64,000 nt of DNA. Origin: Paenibacillus sp. MAHUQ-63 (GTDB lineage: Bacteria; Bacillota; Bacilli; Paenibacillales; NBRC-103111). The notes beneath the pieces were generated by a model that worked only from the letters and a program-made list of their open reading frames with translations, had not been told where the DNA came from and did not search any database. The stretch spans positions 744,001 through 808,000 of the forward strand of contig NZ_JARADB010000002.1 in the NCBI RefSeq assembly GCF_028765165.1. Direction: 5' to 3'. Both the position numbers and the translations under genes were made by a program. Below are positions 1 to 9,013 of the stretch, piece by piece. Numbering within the stretch: the first letter of the stretch is position 1; the number at the start of each line of letters is the position of its first letter.

Positions 1-293
1 GCATTGCCGACAGGTTGAATGCCGACGGCGAGCAGATCTTCCGCATAGGACCACTCCAACGTTACGATGCGTTTAGGAGTTCCTTTAATTTCCGTTGTCC
101 CGAGATCGTGCTTGATCGTTTTGACAGCATCTGCGGCGGGAGCGGCCGACGGCTGAACGGAAGCCGCAGCGCTTGAAGCCGGGCTGGCTGCAGAATTGCC
201 GGACGTATGGGTTGAAGCGTTACCGCAGGCTGCAGTAAGGAAAATCATCATTAATGAAGCCGTTACAGTAAATGGTTTGACAAAATTTCGCAC
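1..293 (-). CDS. Iron-siderophore ABC transporter substrate-binding lipoprotein, N-terminal part
   Basis: Only the first 97 codons are inside the window; the gene continues past its left edge. The start is GTG at 293-291, seven bases after a strong ribosome site (AGGAGGG, complement of 301-307). The product opens with a lipoprotein signal ending in LTAACG, then a Ser/Ala/Pro-rich linker of about 45 residues. The mature part begins with KTIKHDLGTTEIKGTPKRIV and continues LEWSYAEDLLAVGIQPVG, the typical opening of FecB/FhuD-family binding proteins. Such proteins hold ferric siderophores outside the membrane for an ABC importer. A Fur box over the promoter supports iron uptake. Which siderophore it binds cannot be told from this fragment. 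Confidence 0.88.
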   Translation of the reverse strand, partial: MRNFVKPFTVTASLMMIFLTAACGNASTHTSGNSAASPASSAAASVQPSAAPAADAVKTIKHDLGTTEIKGTPKRIVTLEWSYAEDLLAVGIQPVGN

Positions 294-366
294 AAATAAA
301 CCCTCCTAAATACGATGTATCTGCTCTGTGCCAGAGATGATGGTAATGCGACTCCAGCCAAGGAGA

Positions 367-395
367 ATGATAATCATTATCAAATGTATTGTCAA
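367..395 (-). promoter_or_regulatory. Sigma-A promoter of the siderophore-binding gene
   Basis: On the minus strand, TTGACA (395-390) is followed after 17 bases by TATCAT (372-367). The -10 lies within the Fur box at 368-382, so bound Fur would block RNA polymerase. It predicts a leader of about 65 bases before the GTG start. Confidence 0.8.
368..382. promoter_or_regulatory. Fur box
   Basis: TGATAAT-C-ATTATCA is a perfect 7-1-7 inverted repeat identical to the Bacillus Fur consensus. It overlaps the -10 of the minus-strand promoter, which fits iron-dependent repression of the binding-protein gene. Confidence 0.9.
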
Positions 396-540
396 TCATT
401 TCTTTTCACATTGTTATAGGAGAAGTCTATCAAGCTTATAGTTATTATATCTTGGAGCAATTACGATATCCGTGCTAAACTACGTTATGAGGGTAAGACA
501 TTAACAATATGAGCGGGATCATGACAAGAGGTGACTGGAT

Positions 541-1962
541 ATGAGTAAAAAGACAATGTTCGAGAAAATCTGGGACAATCACGTAATTAACCAGGAAGAA
601 GGCAAACCTAGCATCATCTATATCGACTTGCAACTGGTGCATGAAGTAACTTCGCCGCAAGCGTTCGAAGGACTTCGTTTATCCGGCCGCAAAGTCCGCA
701 GACCTGATTTGACATACGCAACGATGGATCATAACGTTCCGACGAAGGACCGTTTCAACATTACGGATCCGATTTCCAAACAACAAATTGACACGCTTTC
801 CCAAAACTGCCGCGACTTCGGCGTTACGCTGTTCGATCTGGACAGCATCGACCAAGGTGTCGTGCACGTTATGGGTCCTGAACTCGGCCTGACGCATCCG
901 GGCAAAACGATCGTCTGCGGCGACAGCCACACATCGACGCACGGTGCATTCGGCGCTCTTGCTTTCGGTATCGGTACAAGTGAGGTTGAGCACGTGCTTG
1001 CGACGCAAACGCTGCAGCAATCCAAAGCGAAGACGCTGGAAGTGCGCATCAACGGCTCGCTGAAGCCGGGCGTTACGGCGAAGGACTTGATCCTTGGCGT
1101 CATTGCGAAATACGGTACGGATTTCGCAACGGGTTATGTTATTGAATATACAGGCGAAGCAATCCGCGGTCTTTCCATGGAAGAGCGCATGACGGTTTGC
1201 AACATGTCCATCGAGGGCGGCGCCAGAGCCGGCTTGATCGCTCCGGACGAAACGACTTTCAACTACCTGCGCGGTCGCGAGTATGTGCCTCAGGGCGCTG
1301 ACTTCGATGCAGCCGTAGCGGAATGGTCCAAATACGTAACGGACGAAGGCGCAACGTATGACTGGGTTGTTGAATTCGATGCGGATACATTGATTCCACA
1401 AGTTACTTGGGGAACCAGCCCGGGCATGGGAACGAACGTTAATGCGCTTGTGCCGGATCCGCAAAGCTTCGAAACCGAAAATGAACGCAAAGCTGCTGAA
1501 AAAGCGCTTGAATATATGGATTTAACGCCAGGAACTCCTATGACCGAATTGAAAGTGGATTATGTGTTCATCGGTTCCTGTACGAACGGACGTATTGAAG
1601 ATCTTCGTGCCGCAGCGAAAATCGCGCAAGGCTACAGCGTAGATCCGTCTGTTACGGCTATCGTTGTACCGGGCTCGGGCCGCGTGAAAATTCAAGCCGA
1701 GAAGGAAGGCTTGGACAAAATCTTCACAGAGGCAGGATTCGAATGGCGTGATGCAGGCTGCAGTATGTGTCTGGCGATGAACCCGGACGTGCTTAAGCCC
1801 GGCCAACGCTGCGCATCGACTTCCAACCGTAACTTCGAAGGACGTCAAGGCCGCGGAGGACGCACGCATCTCGTTTCCCCGGCGATGGCAGCAGCTGCAG
1901 CGATCAAAGGTCACTTCTACGACGTTCGTGATTGGGAAATCAAAGAATACCAACAAGCTTAA
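541..1962 (+). CDS. leuC: 3-isopropylmalate dehydratase, large subunit
   Basis: With LeuD this enzyme isomerises 2-isopropylmalate to 3-isopropylmalate in leucine synthesis. The 473 residues are the normal bacterial length. The three cysteines that bind the 4Fe-4S cluster are visible: C347 in GSCTNGR, and C407 and C410 in GCSMC. The aconitase-type motif [18 protein letters not shown] lies near residues 125-143. The start ATG follows AGAGGTG. leuD begins 27 bases downstream, so the two form an operon. The other leu genes are not next to it, and no T-box leader is apparent upstream. Confidence 0.97.
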   Translation: MSKKTMFEKIWDNHVINQEEGKPSIIYIDLQLVHEVTSPQAFEGLRLSGRKVRRPDLTYATMDHNVPTKDRFNITDPISKQQIDTLSQNCRDFGVTLFDLDSIDQGVVHVMGPELGLTHPGKTIVCGDSHTSTHGAFGALAFGIGTSEVEHVLATQTLQQSKAKTLEVRINGSLKPGVTAKDLILGVIAKYGTDFATGYVIEYTGEAIRGLSMEERMTVCNMSIEGGARAGLIAPDETTFNYLRGREYVPQGADFDAAVAEWSKYVTDEGATYDWVVEFDADTLIPQVTWGTSPGMGTNVNALVPDPQSFETENERKAAEKALEYMDLTPGTPMTELKVDYVFIGSCTNGRIEDLRAAAKIAQGYSVDPSVTAIVVPGSGRVKIQAEKEGLDKIFTEAGFEWRDAGCSMCLAMNPDVLKPGQRCASTSNRNFEGRQGRGGRTHLVSPAMAAAAAIKGHFYDVRDWEIKEYQQA

Positions 1963-1989
1963 TTTCGGCTGATTAAGGAGAATGCAAAT

Positions 1990-2595
1990 ATGGAAGCTTT
2001 CAAACAACATACAGGCCTCGTTGGCCCTGTGGATCGTGTCAATGTAGATACAGATGCCATTATTCCTAAACAATTTCTGAAAAGAATCGAGCGTTCCGGT
2101 TTCGGTCAATTCCTGTTCTTCGAGTGGAGATGGGACGAAGCGGGCAACGTGATCGAGAGCTTCCCGCTCAACCAGGATCGATATCAAGGCGCCTCCGTCC
2201 TGCTCTCCCGAGCTAATTTCGGCTGCGGCTCCTCCCGTGAGCATGCTCCTTGGGCGATTCAGGATTTCGGATTCCGCGTGATCATCGCACCTTCTTATGC
2301 GGATATTTTCTATAATAACTGCTTCAAGAACGGTATCCTGCCGATCAAGCTGTCCGAAGAGCAAGTGGACGATTTGTTCAACCGTACAGCGAAATATGAA
2401 GGCTATAAGCTGCATGTCGATCTTGAGAATAACAAATTGACAGACGACCACGGTCTGGAAATTGCTTTCAATATCGATGAGCACCGCCGCCAGTTTTTGC
2501 TGCAAGGCTTGGATGATATCGGTTTGACGCTTCAGCATGAAGACAAAATCACAGCTTACGAACAAGTGCACGCAAAACGTTTGGCCTACAAATAA
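1990..2595 (+). CDS. leuD: 3-isopropylmalate dehydratase, small subunit
   Basis: This is the swivelling small subunit that completes the LeuCD enzyme. The 201-residue length is standard. Family motifs are [16 protein letters not shown] near the N-terminus and [15 protein letters not shown] around residues 77-91. A clear ribosome site (AAGGAG) precedes the ATG. A strong terminator follows at 2606-2648, ending the leuCD transcript. Confidence 0.97.
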   Translation: MEAFKQHTGLVGPVDRVNVDTDAIIPKQFLKRIERSGFGQFLFFEWRWDEAGNVIESFPLNQDRYQGASVLLSRANFGCGSSREHAPWAIQDFGFRVIIAPSYADIFYNNCFKNGILPIKLSEEQVDDLFNRTAKYEGYKLHVDLENNKLTDDHGLEIAFNIDEHRRQFLLQGLDDIGLTLQHEDKITAYEQVHAKRLAYK

Positions 2596-2605
2596 GCACC
2601 GGTCG

Positions 2606-2648
2606 AAGACGCATATCAATGGGATTCCATTGGTTGCGTCTTTTTTTT
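2606..2648 (+). terminator. Rho-independent terminator after leuCD
   Basis: AAGACGCA pairs with TGCGTCTT around a loop of about 20 bases and is followed by a run of T. Confidence 0.85.
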
Positions 2649-2838
2649 ATTCTGTTTTTTATGCAACTTTTGGCAGTTTCAAGCGTCTAATAGTTTACTA
2701 GATTGTCGAATGAACGGGGGTCATGCTGTCGGGTAGAGTGAACAAATTGAAATAATAGACTTTTGCTGCCAGTTTTTGAGAGACGGATAAGTGTGCCAGA
2801 TGATTAAGACTTTAAATTCCGACATTACATAGAGGTGA

Positions 2839-4335
2839 ATGATGAAATTTCCTGCATTTTGTTTGTTGCTGCTCGTTTCCATGCTTGTGCCTGCAACCGC
2901 GATGGGTGCTGAAGCGTCTAATGCAATAAAGCTGTATATGAATGAAAAGAAGCTGGTCTCCGCGGAGGTTCAACCGCGAATCGTGAATGGGAATACGATC
3001 GTCCCGGTCCGAATTATCGTAGAAGAGATCGGTGCGAAGGTTGCATGGGATGAATCCGCACGCAAAGTAACGATTGTGAAGGACGATACCCATATCCAAC
3101 TGGTTATTGACAGCAAAACTGCGCTGATTAACGGGAAAAAGGAGACCATGGAAGTTCCACCGATCATCGATAAAGGCAATACGATGCTGCCGCTTCGTTT
3201 CATTGGCGAGCAGATGGGTATTGAATTTACATGGGACGCATCCACTTCATCCGTTAAGATGTTCAAGAAAGACGATATCGACTCCCAACCGGTCACAGGC
3301 CCAGTCGATGTATCGGATGGCCAAACGCCGGTAACGCCGACGGCAACACCTAAACCTGGTACTGGAACCGGCTCAGGTTCTAATAGTGGTTCGAATACGG
3401 GTGCAGGATCAGGTACAGTTACAGGTACAGGTGCCGGTACGGGGACCGAAGTGCCGGATCCGAACGTTCATTTATTGACTTCCATCGTGCTGACGGACAA
3501 AGACATTACGGTGATTGCCAAAGATGGAACGCTCACGCCGAAGACAATGAAGCTGAGCAATCCGAACCGCATCGTCTTCGATTTCCCGAATACGACGTTG
3601 GACGAGCCGCTTAAGAAGCTTCTTGTGAAGAATGCCGGCGAGCTCCCGTCGAACCATCCGCTCGTCGATAAGATTCGTTTCTCCAATTTCAACGATAATC
3701 CGGCAACGGTAAGAGTTATTCTGGATACCAAAGGTTCTGCGGACTTTAAAGTGCAGACTTCCAAGCTGCCGAATCAATGGAAGGCGACCATCGCCGAACA
3801 TATCCTGACGGTTGTTATTGACGCAGGTCACGGTGACAACGATCCGGGTGCATTGTCTATAACCGGCAAGCACGAGAAGGATTTTACCCTGTCTACGGCG
3901 AAGAAAGTAGGGCAGCTTCTTTCACAGGACAAGCGACTCAACGTTCTGATGACTCGTTCAGACGATACGTTCATTCCGCTCGATGACCGGGTTTCATTCG
4001 CCAATGACATTCAATCCGATCTATTCCTGTCCATTCACGGAAACAGTGCCAAAGCTACCGTGTCGGGTACGGAGACGTATTACAACAGGCCGGAAAGCTT
4101 GAATTTCGCCAATATCATTCACAAACATGCCGTTGCGGCAACAGGATTCCCCGACCGCAAAGTGCGCGAAGCTGATTTTAGAGTCATCACGAAAACGACC
4201 ATGCCAGCTGTCCTGCTGGAAGTGGGGTATTTGTCTAACAAGAACGATGAAACCGCGATGTACAAGGATGCGTTCCAGGACAAGTTAGCCTCAGCTCTCG
4301 TTGCTGCCATCAAAGAATATTTGAGCCTCAAATAA
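2839..4335 (+). CDS. Exported N-acetylmuramoyl-L-alanine amidase with stalk and AMIN domains
   Basis: This zinc amidase probably cleaves the bond between muramic acid and the peptide stem of peptidoglycan. It has a signal peptide (about residues 1-25), a copper-amine-oxidase N-terminal 'stalk' domain (about 30-145), a Gly/Thr/Ser-rich linker (about 155-205), an AMIN wall-targeting domain (about 212-310) and an Amidase_3 domain (about 322-495). Likely zinc or catalytic residues are H331 in DAGHGDND, E346, H400 in SIHGN and E461 in LLEVGYLSN. Two ATG codons are adjacent; the second, 2842, is better spaced from AGAGGTG. The GerMN and SLH genes that follow suggest an envelope-remodelling unit, perhaps used in sporulation or division. 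Confidence 0.93.
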   Translation: MMKFPAFCLLLLVSMLVPATAMGAEASNAIKLYMNEKKLVSAEVQPRIVNGNTIVPVRIIVEEIGAKVAWDESARKVTIVKDDTHIQLVIDSKTALINGKKETMEVPPIIDKGNTMLPLRFIGEQMGIEFTWDASTSSVKMFKKDDIDSQPVTGPVDVSDGQTPVTPTATPKPGTGTGSGSNSGSNTGAGSGTVTGTGAGTGTEVPDPNVHLLTSIVLTDKDITVIAKDGTLTPKTMKLSNPNRIVFDFPNTTLDEPLKKLLVKNAGELPSNHPLVDKIRFSNFNDNPATVRVILDTKGSADFKVQTSKLPNQWKATIAEHILTVVIDAGHGDNDPGALSITGKHEKDFTLSTAKKVGQLLSQDKRLNVLMTRSDDTFIPLDDRVSFANDIQSDLFLSIHGNSAKATVSGTETYYNRPESLNFANIIHKHAVAATGFPDRKVREADFRVITKTTMPAVLLEVGYLSNKNDETAMYKDAFQDKLASALVAAIKEYLSLK

Positions 4336-4370
4336 GTGAGGCGAGAACTCTATTATTGCTTGCGATGCTA

Positions 4371-4387
4371 GTTTTGCTAAGCAAAAC
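4371..4387. other. Short perfect inverted repeat ahead of the GerMN gene
   Basis: GTTTTGC-TAA-GCAAAAC is a perfect 7-bp inverted repeat with a 3-base loop, ending four bases before the AAGGAG ribosome site. It could be a small operator or an intercistronic hairpin. Confidence 0.4.
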
Positions 4388-4404
4388 GCGAAGGAGTGAA
4401 TGAC

Positions 4405-4992
4405 ATGAACCAATCGAGACGCATTATCCAAGGGGCTCTTATCATAGGTGCCCTTACCTTGTCTATAACCGCTTGCGGTCAGAAGCAGCAGCTGGTGAAC
4501 GGATCGGGTACACAGCCATCGGCGTCTCCCGCGGTAACCGTGCTGCCAAGCGCCACGCCGTCCGCAGCGCCGACCCCTACACCGGTGCCTACCTTACAGA
4601 AAAAGGTGAAAGTCTACTTTAGCGATCAAGAAGAAATGAAGCTGGTAGAGAAAGAAGTTACGATCACGTACAAGAAAGAAGCGGACGTGTACCAGACAGC
4701 CTTGAATGCATTGAAGAAGAGCGACGACCCGAAGGCGGTTTCGTTATTCGAAGATTTGAAATTCACCAGCGTGGCTTTTGATCATGCCAAAGGGGAATTG
4801 AAGCTGGATCTTGCTTTCGGTCCCAAGACGCAATTGGGTGCGCCTGGTGAAGAAATGTTTCTCCAAGCGCTGAAGAAAACCGTATTCCAGTTCCCGGAAG
4901 TAAAAGCTTTGTTCGTATTGAAGGATGGCAAGCAAGTGGATAGCTTAATGGGGCATCTGGAGCTTCCTTATCCAATCAAACGGCCTAATTAA
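4405..4992 (+). CDS. GerMN-domain lipoprotein
   Basis: The protein is a predicted lipoprotein: MNQSRR, a hydrophobic stretch and a lipobox ending ITAC. A Pro/Thr/Ser/Ala linker to about residue 65 follows. The C-terminal 120 residues match a GerMN domain (KVKVYFSDQEEMKLV, a hydrophobic core, LFVLKDGKQVDSLMGH). Bacillus GerM, a sporulation and germination lipoprotein, has two such domains; this one has a single copy. The GTG at 4396 is in frame but overlaps the AAGGAG ribosome site, so ATG 4405 is the better start. It lies between an amidase and an SLH protein, which supports an envelope role. Confidence 0.85.
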   Translation: MNQSRRIIQGALIIGALTLSITACGQKQQLVNGSGTQPSASPAVTVLPSATPSAAPTPTPVPTLQKKVKVYFSDQEEMKLVEKEVTITYKKEADVYQTALNALKKSDDPKAVSLFEDLKFTSVAFDHAKGELKLDLAFGPKTQLGAPGEEMFLQALKKTVFQFPEVKALFVLKDGKQVDSLMGHLELPYPIKRPN

Positions 4993-5021
4993 ATGGAAGA
5001 GCAGAGGAGTCAAGACCGAAG

Positions 5022-7760
5022 ATGAGAAACAAGAAATTGGCAAGCGCAATTGTAAGTTCATTAATTGTTACCAGTTTGGCAGGCACGCCTGCAGCTTGGG
5101 CAGCGGAGACGACGACAAACACAAGCACAAACACAAACTCAGCAACGTCGTCTAACAATGTGAAGCTTTCTTTCCCGGATGTGAAGTCGGATTACTGGGG
5201 GATTCGCCATATTTCCAAACTGGCGTTGGAAGGGATCATTGAAGGCTACGAGGATGGCGCGTACCGGGCGGAGAACTCCGTCTCGCAGCAGGATGTCCTG
5301 ATCATGGCTGTCCGAATGATGGGGTTGCAGGATGATGTCAATGCGATGACTTCCACGACCGTTTTCCCTGATTTCATGCTTGTCGACAACTACGCACGCA
5401 ATTATGTTGCTGTAGCTCTTCAGAACGGATTGATTACCAATGAAGAAGAGAAAGAAAGAAGCCAAGACGACAAGTCCAAAGAGAAATGGGGCCAGCGCAA
5501 AGCAACCCGTGAGTGGGTAGCGGAAGTCGTCATACGTGCAATTGGCAAAGGCGCATTCGCCCAAAGCCTTTCCCAGACGCCTACAGCTTTCAATGACAAC
5601 AATTCGATTAGTCCGAATTCCCTCGGTTATGTCAATGCTGCTGTTGCGTTGACAATCGTCGACGGATTCGAAGACGGTTCGTTCCAGCCGAAAGGGGCGG
5701 TTACCCGCGCTCAGATGGCAGCGTTCCTGAGCCGCTCTCAGAAGGAATTGGCGCAATTGCCGAACCACGCGAAGAAAGGGTATTTGACAAGCCTTACGAG
5801 CGGGACGATCGGGCTCATGGACAAAGAGGGGAATACAAGTACATACAAGCTTTCTCCGAATGCCGTTTTCTACGGGAACAAAAATGATACAGCTATCGAT
5901 CCCAAAACGTTCGAAGAAACGTACGAAGTGTCCGTCATTGAAGTGAACGGCGTCGTGTATTACGCGGAAATTGTGAAAGACGAGCTGCAGTTGGACATCC
6001 GTGAAGGGAAGGTGCTGAAGTTAAATCTGGGCACGATGAAAGTGACGTTAGACGACTTCGAGACCTACGATTTGGCATCGGACGCAGCCGTGACGAATGC
6101 GGAAGGCCGTGGCCTCAGCCTCGGGGATATCGTTACGGGCAGTACGGTTCAACTGCGCAAGAGCAAAATCGTCAAAACGGATAAATATACGTCCCTTATC
6201 GTAAAGCAGGTACCGGTGAACAAAACCGGAAACGGCGCGATCCAAACGTTGAACAAGGATGCTGCGCAAATGACCCTGCTCGAAACGGAAACGGGGCAAA
6301 CGGAATCTTACAGCTTCTCCTCCAGCATTATCGTCACATCGACAGATAACAGCTTGGTCGATTTGAATTCGCTGCACGTCGGCGATATTGTCGAGTATAC
6401 GGTCAAGAACAGCGAAGTCGTGAAAATCGCCGTCAAGAAGCAGGCGGATGTCGGTGTCAGCGTGGAAGGAACGCTCAAAGATTTGAGTACGGACAAAACG
6501 TACTTGACGATTTCGAAGACAACCGGCACGCCTCTGGCGTCTTACGCTTTGGCCGATAACGTACAGGTTCGCATCAACGGCTTGGCGACGGCAAGCATTT
6601 ACGATATCGCTCCCGGCGACCAGTTGAAGCTGGACGTTCTGAACAATACAGTTTCGGTGATTACAGTTACTAACCGGTCTATTGATAATTTATACTTTGC
6701 CAAAATTGACAGCTATAACACGACATCGAAATTATTAACGGTATTCGATAATTCAGGCAAGCCTCACGCTTATATTTTGAAAGATACGGTTTCTATCTCT
6801 TATGCAGGCATGCAGCTGCCGTTCGCTAACTTCGCCACCACGTTCACGGCCGGGAAGTATGTCGACCTGCTCGTTTCCAAAGACAACGTAACTCAAATTA
6901 AAATGTCGTCGCAATTGGACGGGCAGCTGACCCAATTAAATCTACAAACCAACGATATTACGTTGAAAACGGACAGCGGTCAAAGCTTGACGTTTAAACT
7001 GCAGTACGCGCCTACCGTCGAACTGGCGAATAAGTCGAACAGCACGCTTAGCGACTTGAAAGTCGGAGATAACATCTCCCTTCAACTGAGCTTCGACCAG
7101 ACGATCGTAACCAAAATTACTACAAGCAAGACCGCTTTGTACAAAACGATTTTGACGAATGTGAACTCCAAGCAAATTACAGTAACCGATGGCTCGAATG
7201 CGCAGTATGTCGTCTCCTTGGACGGCGTATCGATCTTGAAACCGGATCAAAGCGCAGGCACGATCAACGATTTTGCATTGGATGACTATGTGAAGCTATC
7301 GTTCAAAGGTGCGACTGTCGTGAAAGCGGAGATCGCGACGCCGGTCATCGGCAAGGTAACGGCTGTGAACGCGGCAAGCGCATCGCTTACCGTTCAGGAT
7401 TTCACAGGCAAGAGTCAAGTCATTAATGCGGGAAGCAATTACGGCGTTAAATTGAACGGTGCGGACTGGAGCTTCGCCTCCATTAAAGTCGGAGACCGCG
7501 TACAGGTATTGAAAGATGTGAACGACAAGGTGCTTATTCAAGTGGCTTCCGCTGCCAAGCGGGAAATTGACAATTACAGCTCGGTCGTCAACCTCATGTA
7601 TCTCAAATCGACGGCTGCCGGCGACAAAACATCGTACAGCTTGTTCCCAAGAGCTTATTACCATAAAGGATCGGAGACTGTGGTTCCAGCTTCATTCGTA
7701 TCCGGCGATCAAGTTATGGTTTATGTCTTGGATAACAAAATTGTAGAAATTGAAAAATAA
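5022..7760 (+). CDS. S-layer homology protein with tandem beta-rich repeats
   Basis: This 912-residue protein has a signal peptide (about 1-28) and three S-layer homology segments at roughly 48-105, 110-145 and 185-245 (FPDVKSDYWGIRHIS; FEDGSFQPKGAVTRAQM). These normally bind pyruvylated wall polymer. The rest, about 250-912, looks like at least eight diverged repeats of 65-80 residues. Each runs G-x-(V/L)-x-x-(V/L), then LTV or ITL, and ends in (V/I)GD-x-(V/I). No catalytic motif was seen, so a structural wall role is likely. The second SLH segment is weak. A terminator follows at 7784-7835. Confidence 0.85.
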   Translation: MRNKKLASAIVSSLIVTSLAGTPAAWAAETTTNTSTNTNSATSSNNVKLSFPDVKSDYWGIRHISKLALEGIIEGYEDGAYRAENSVSQQDVLIMAVRMMGLQDDVNAMTSTTVFPDFMLVDNYARNYVAVALQNGLITNEEEKERSQDDKSKEKWGQRKATREWVAEVVIRAIGKGAFAQSLSQTPTAFNDNNSISPNSLGYVNAAVALTIVDGFEDGSFQPKGAVTRAQMAAFLSRSQKELAQLPNHAKKGYLTSLTSGTIGLMDKEGNTSTYKLSPNAVFYGNKNDTAIDPKTFEETYEVSVIEVNGVVYYAEIVKDELQLDIREGKVLKLNLGTMKVTLDDFETYDLASDAAVTNAEGRGLSLGDIVTGSTVQLRKSKIVKTDKYTSLIVKQVPVNKTGNGAIQTLNKDAAQMTLLETETGQTESYSFSSSIIVTSTDNSLVDLNSLHVGDIVEYTVKNSEVVKIAVKKQADVGVSVEGTLKDLSTDKTYLTISKTTGTPLASYALADNVQVRINGLATASIYDIAPGDQLKLDVLNNTVSVITVTNRSIDNLYFAKIDSYNTTSKLLTVFDNSGKPHAYILKDTVSISYAGMQLPFANFATTFTAGKYVDLLVSKDNVTQIKMSSQLDGQLTQLNLQTNDITLKTDSGQSLTFKLQYAPTVELANKSNSTLSDLKVGDNISLQLSFDQTIVTKITTSKTALYKTILTNVNSKQITVTDGSNAQYVVSLDGVSILKPDQSAGTINDFALDDYVKLSFKGATVVKAEIATPVIGKVTAVNAASASLTVQDFTGKSQVINAGSNYGVKLNGADWSFASIKVGDRVQVLKDVNDKVLIQVASAAKREIDNYSSVVNLMYLKSTAAGDKTSYSLFPRAYYHKGSETVVPASFVSGDQVMVYVLDNKIVEIEK

Positions 7761-7783
7761 GTTTGAACAAATCGTTTGCACGT

Positions 7784-7835
7784 ACCGTCTGTATGGTAGG
7801 AGAGCTTTCACCTCCCGCTGCAGGCGGTTTTTTTA
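7784..7835 (+). terminator. Terminator after the SLH gene
   Basis: ACCGTCTG pairs with CAGGCGGT (one G-T pair); an inner GGAG/CTCC stem adds stability, and seven T follow. Confidence 0.8.
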
Positions 7836-7958
7836 TAATTTTTAAAATAAATATGGCAATTTTTTAGAAAATGTTCGCATTTTGACGCTTACAAGCATTG
7901 ATTCTACCGTCACAATTCGCTAAACTGAAGAATATTACGACCTTAAGGAAGCAATGAT

Positions 7959-8630
7959 ATGACGCAGAAGTTAGTAAGGCATATTTTGGATACGATTGGA
8001 GAACTATTTCCGGATGCACATTGCGAGCTGCATCACAGCAATCCGTTCGAATTGACGATTGCCGTACTGCTATCCGCGCAATGCACGGATGAAACCGTCA
8101 ATAAGGTGACCGTGGATTTATTTCAGAAATATAAGCGTCCCGAAGATTACTTGGCCGTTCCTCTTGAGGAATTGGAGCAAGATATTCGGCGAATTGGACT
8201 ATTTCGGAATAAGGCGAGCAATATTCAGAAATTGTGTCAGCTGCTGCTGGACAAGTTCGGCGGCGAGATTCCCGAGAAGCATGAGCAGCTGGTCGAGCTT
8301 CCAGGTGTAGGCCGCAAAACGGCCAATGTCGTCGTATCGAACGCCTTCGGAGTTCCGGCCATTGCCGTCGACACGCACGTTGAGCGAGTATCCAAACGCC
8401 TCGGCTTAGTCGGCCTCGACGATTCGGTTCTCGAGGTTGAGAAGAAGCTGATGAAGAAGATTCCCCGCGAGGAATGGACGCAGACACATCATTGTCTCAT
8501 CTTTTTTGGCCGATACCATTGCAAAGCACAGAACCCGCAGTGTCACATTTGTCCGCTCTTGGACAAATGCCGCGAGGGTAAGAAACGTATGAAACCAAGT
8601 TCGACTAGGAAAACTATTACAAACAAATGA
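7959..8630 (+). CDS. nth: Endonuclease III (DNA glycosylase/AP lyase)
   Basis: This base-excision repair enzyme removes oxidised pyrimidines and cuts abasic sites. The helix-hairpin-helix reads ELPGVGRKTANVVV, with the catalytic lysine at K120 and the catalytic aspartate at D138 in AVDTHVERV. Both match the E. coli numbering. The 4Fe-4S cluster ligands follow the expected C-x6-C-x2-C-x5-C spacing near residues 187-203. The 223-residue length is slightly above the E. coli enzyme, because of a short basic tail. The next gene begins 25 bases downstream and is probably co-transcribed. Confidence 0.97.
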   Translation: MTQKLVRHILDTIGELFPDAHCELHHSNPFELTIAVLLSAQCTDETVNKVTVDLFQKYKRPEDYLAVPLEELEQDIRRIGLFRNKASNIQKLCQLLLDKFGGEIPEKHEQLVELPGVGRKTANVVVSNAFGVPAIAVDTHVERVSKRLGLVGLDDSVLEVEKKLMKKIPREEWTQTHHCLIFFGRYHCKAQNPQCHICPLLDKCREGKKRMKPSSTRKTITNK

Positions 8631-8655
8631 TATGCAGACAAAGGATGGGATTTAA

Positions 8656-8931
8656 ATGAAATGCATCGCCGTATATACCAATAGCTTTGAATTATTTTCC
8701 GATATTTTTGAACAAGTCATTAATACACCGCTCGCTGATAATGAGGAGAAAGTGATTGAAGGTGTAACTGTCAGTGAATCTGGTGAAGTTCCTCAGAATT
8801 ACATAGACAAAATGAAAACGAAAACTGAGGTTGTTGTCATGAAAGTGAAAGATTCGGACATCACCATCCTGCAGCACCGCGATGTTTTCGAGATTTTCTT
8901 GCCGGAAAAAGAAAAAGTGGTAATGTCCTAA
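8656..8931 (+). CDS. Small conserved-looking protein of unknown function
   Basis: The 91-residue soluble protein has no recognisable motif, signal or membrane segment. It looks like a compact alpha/beta fold: MKCIAVYTNSFELFSDIFEQ, a variable loop, then two strands around VVVMKVKDSDITILQHRD. Codon use matches the neighbours. It lies 25 bases after nth and has its own terminator at 8937-8960, so it is a real gene, probably transcribed with nth. I do not recognise the family with confidence and assign no function. Confidence 0.75.
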   Translation: MKCIAVYTNSFELFSDIFEQVINTPLADNEEKVIEGVTVSESGEVPQNYIDKMKTKTEVVVMKVKDSDITILQHRDVFEIFLPEKEKVVMS

Positions 8932-8936
8932 AATTA

Positions 8937-8960
8937 AATCTCCCTCTGGGAGATTTTTTT
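8937..8960 (+). terminator. Terminator after the nth unit
   Basis: AATCTCCC-TCT-GGGAGATT is a perfect 8-bp stem with a 3-base loop followed by T residues. Confidence 0.9.
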
Positions 8961-9013
8961 CTGTATCATCATACTGTGTAAAGACCGGTAAATATAAGGA
9001 GCGGAACGGACGA

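Noticed and set aside
420..540. T-box or leucine attenuator ahead of leuC
   Set aside because: The leader is too short, with no T-box sequence, Leu-codon peptide or terminator hairpin.
1522..2619. 365-codon frame antisense to leuC/leuD
   Set aside because: It spans two well-supported sense genes and has no recognisable domain.
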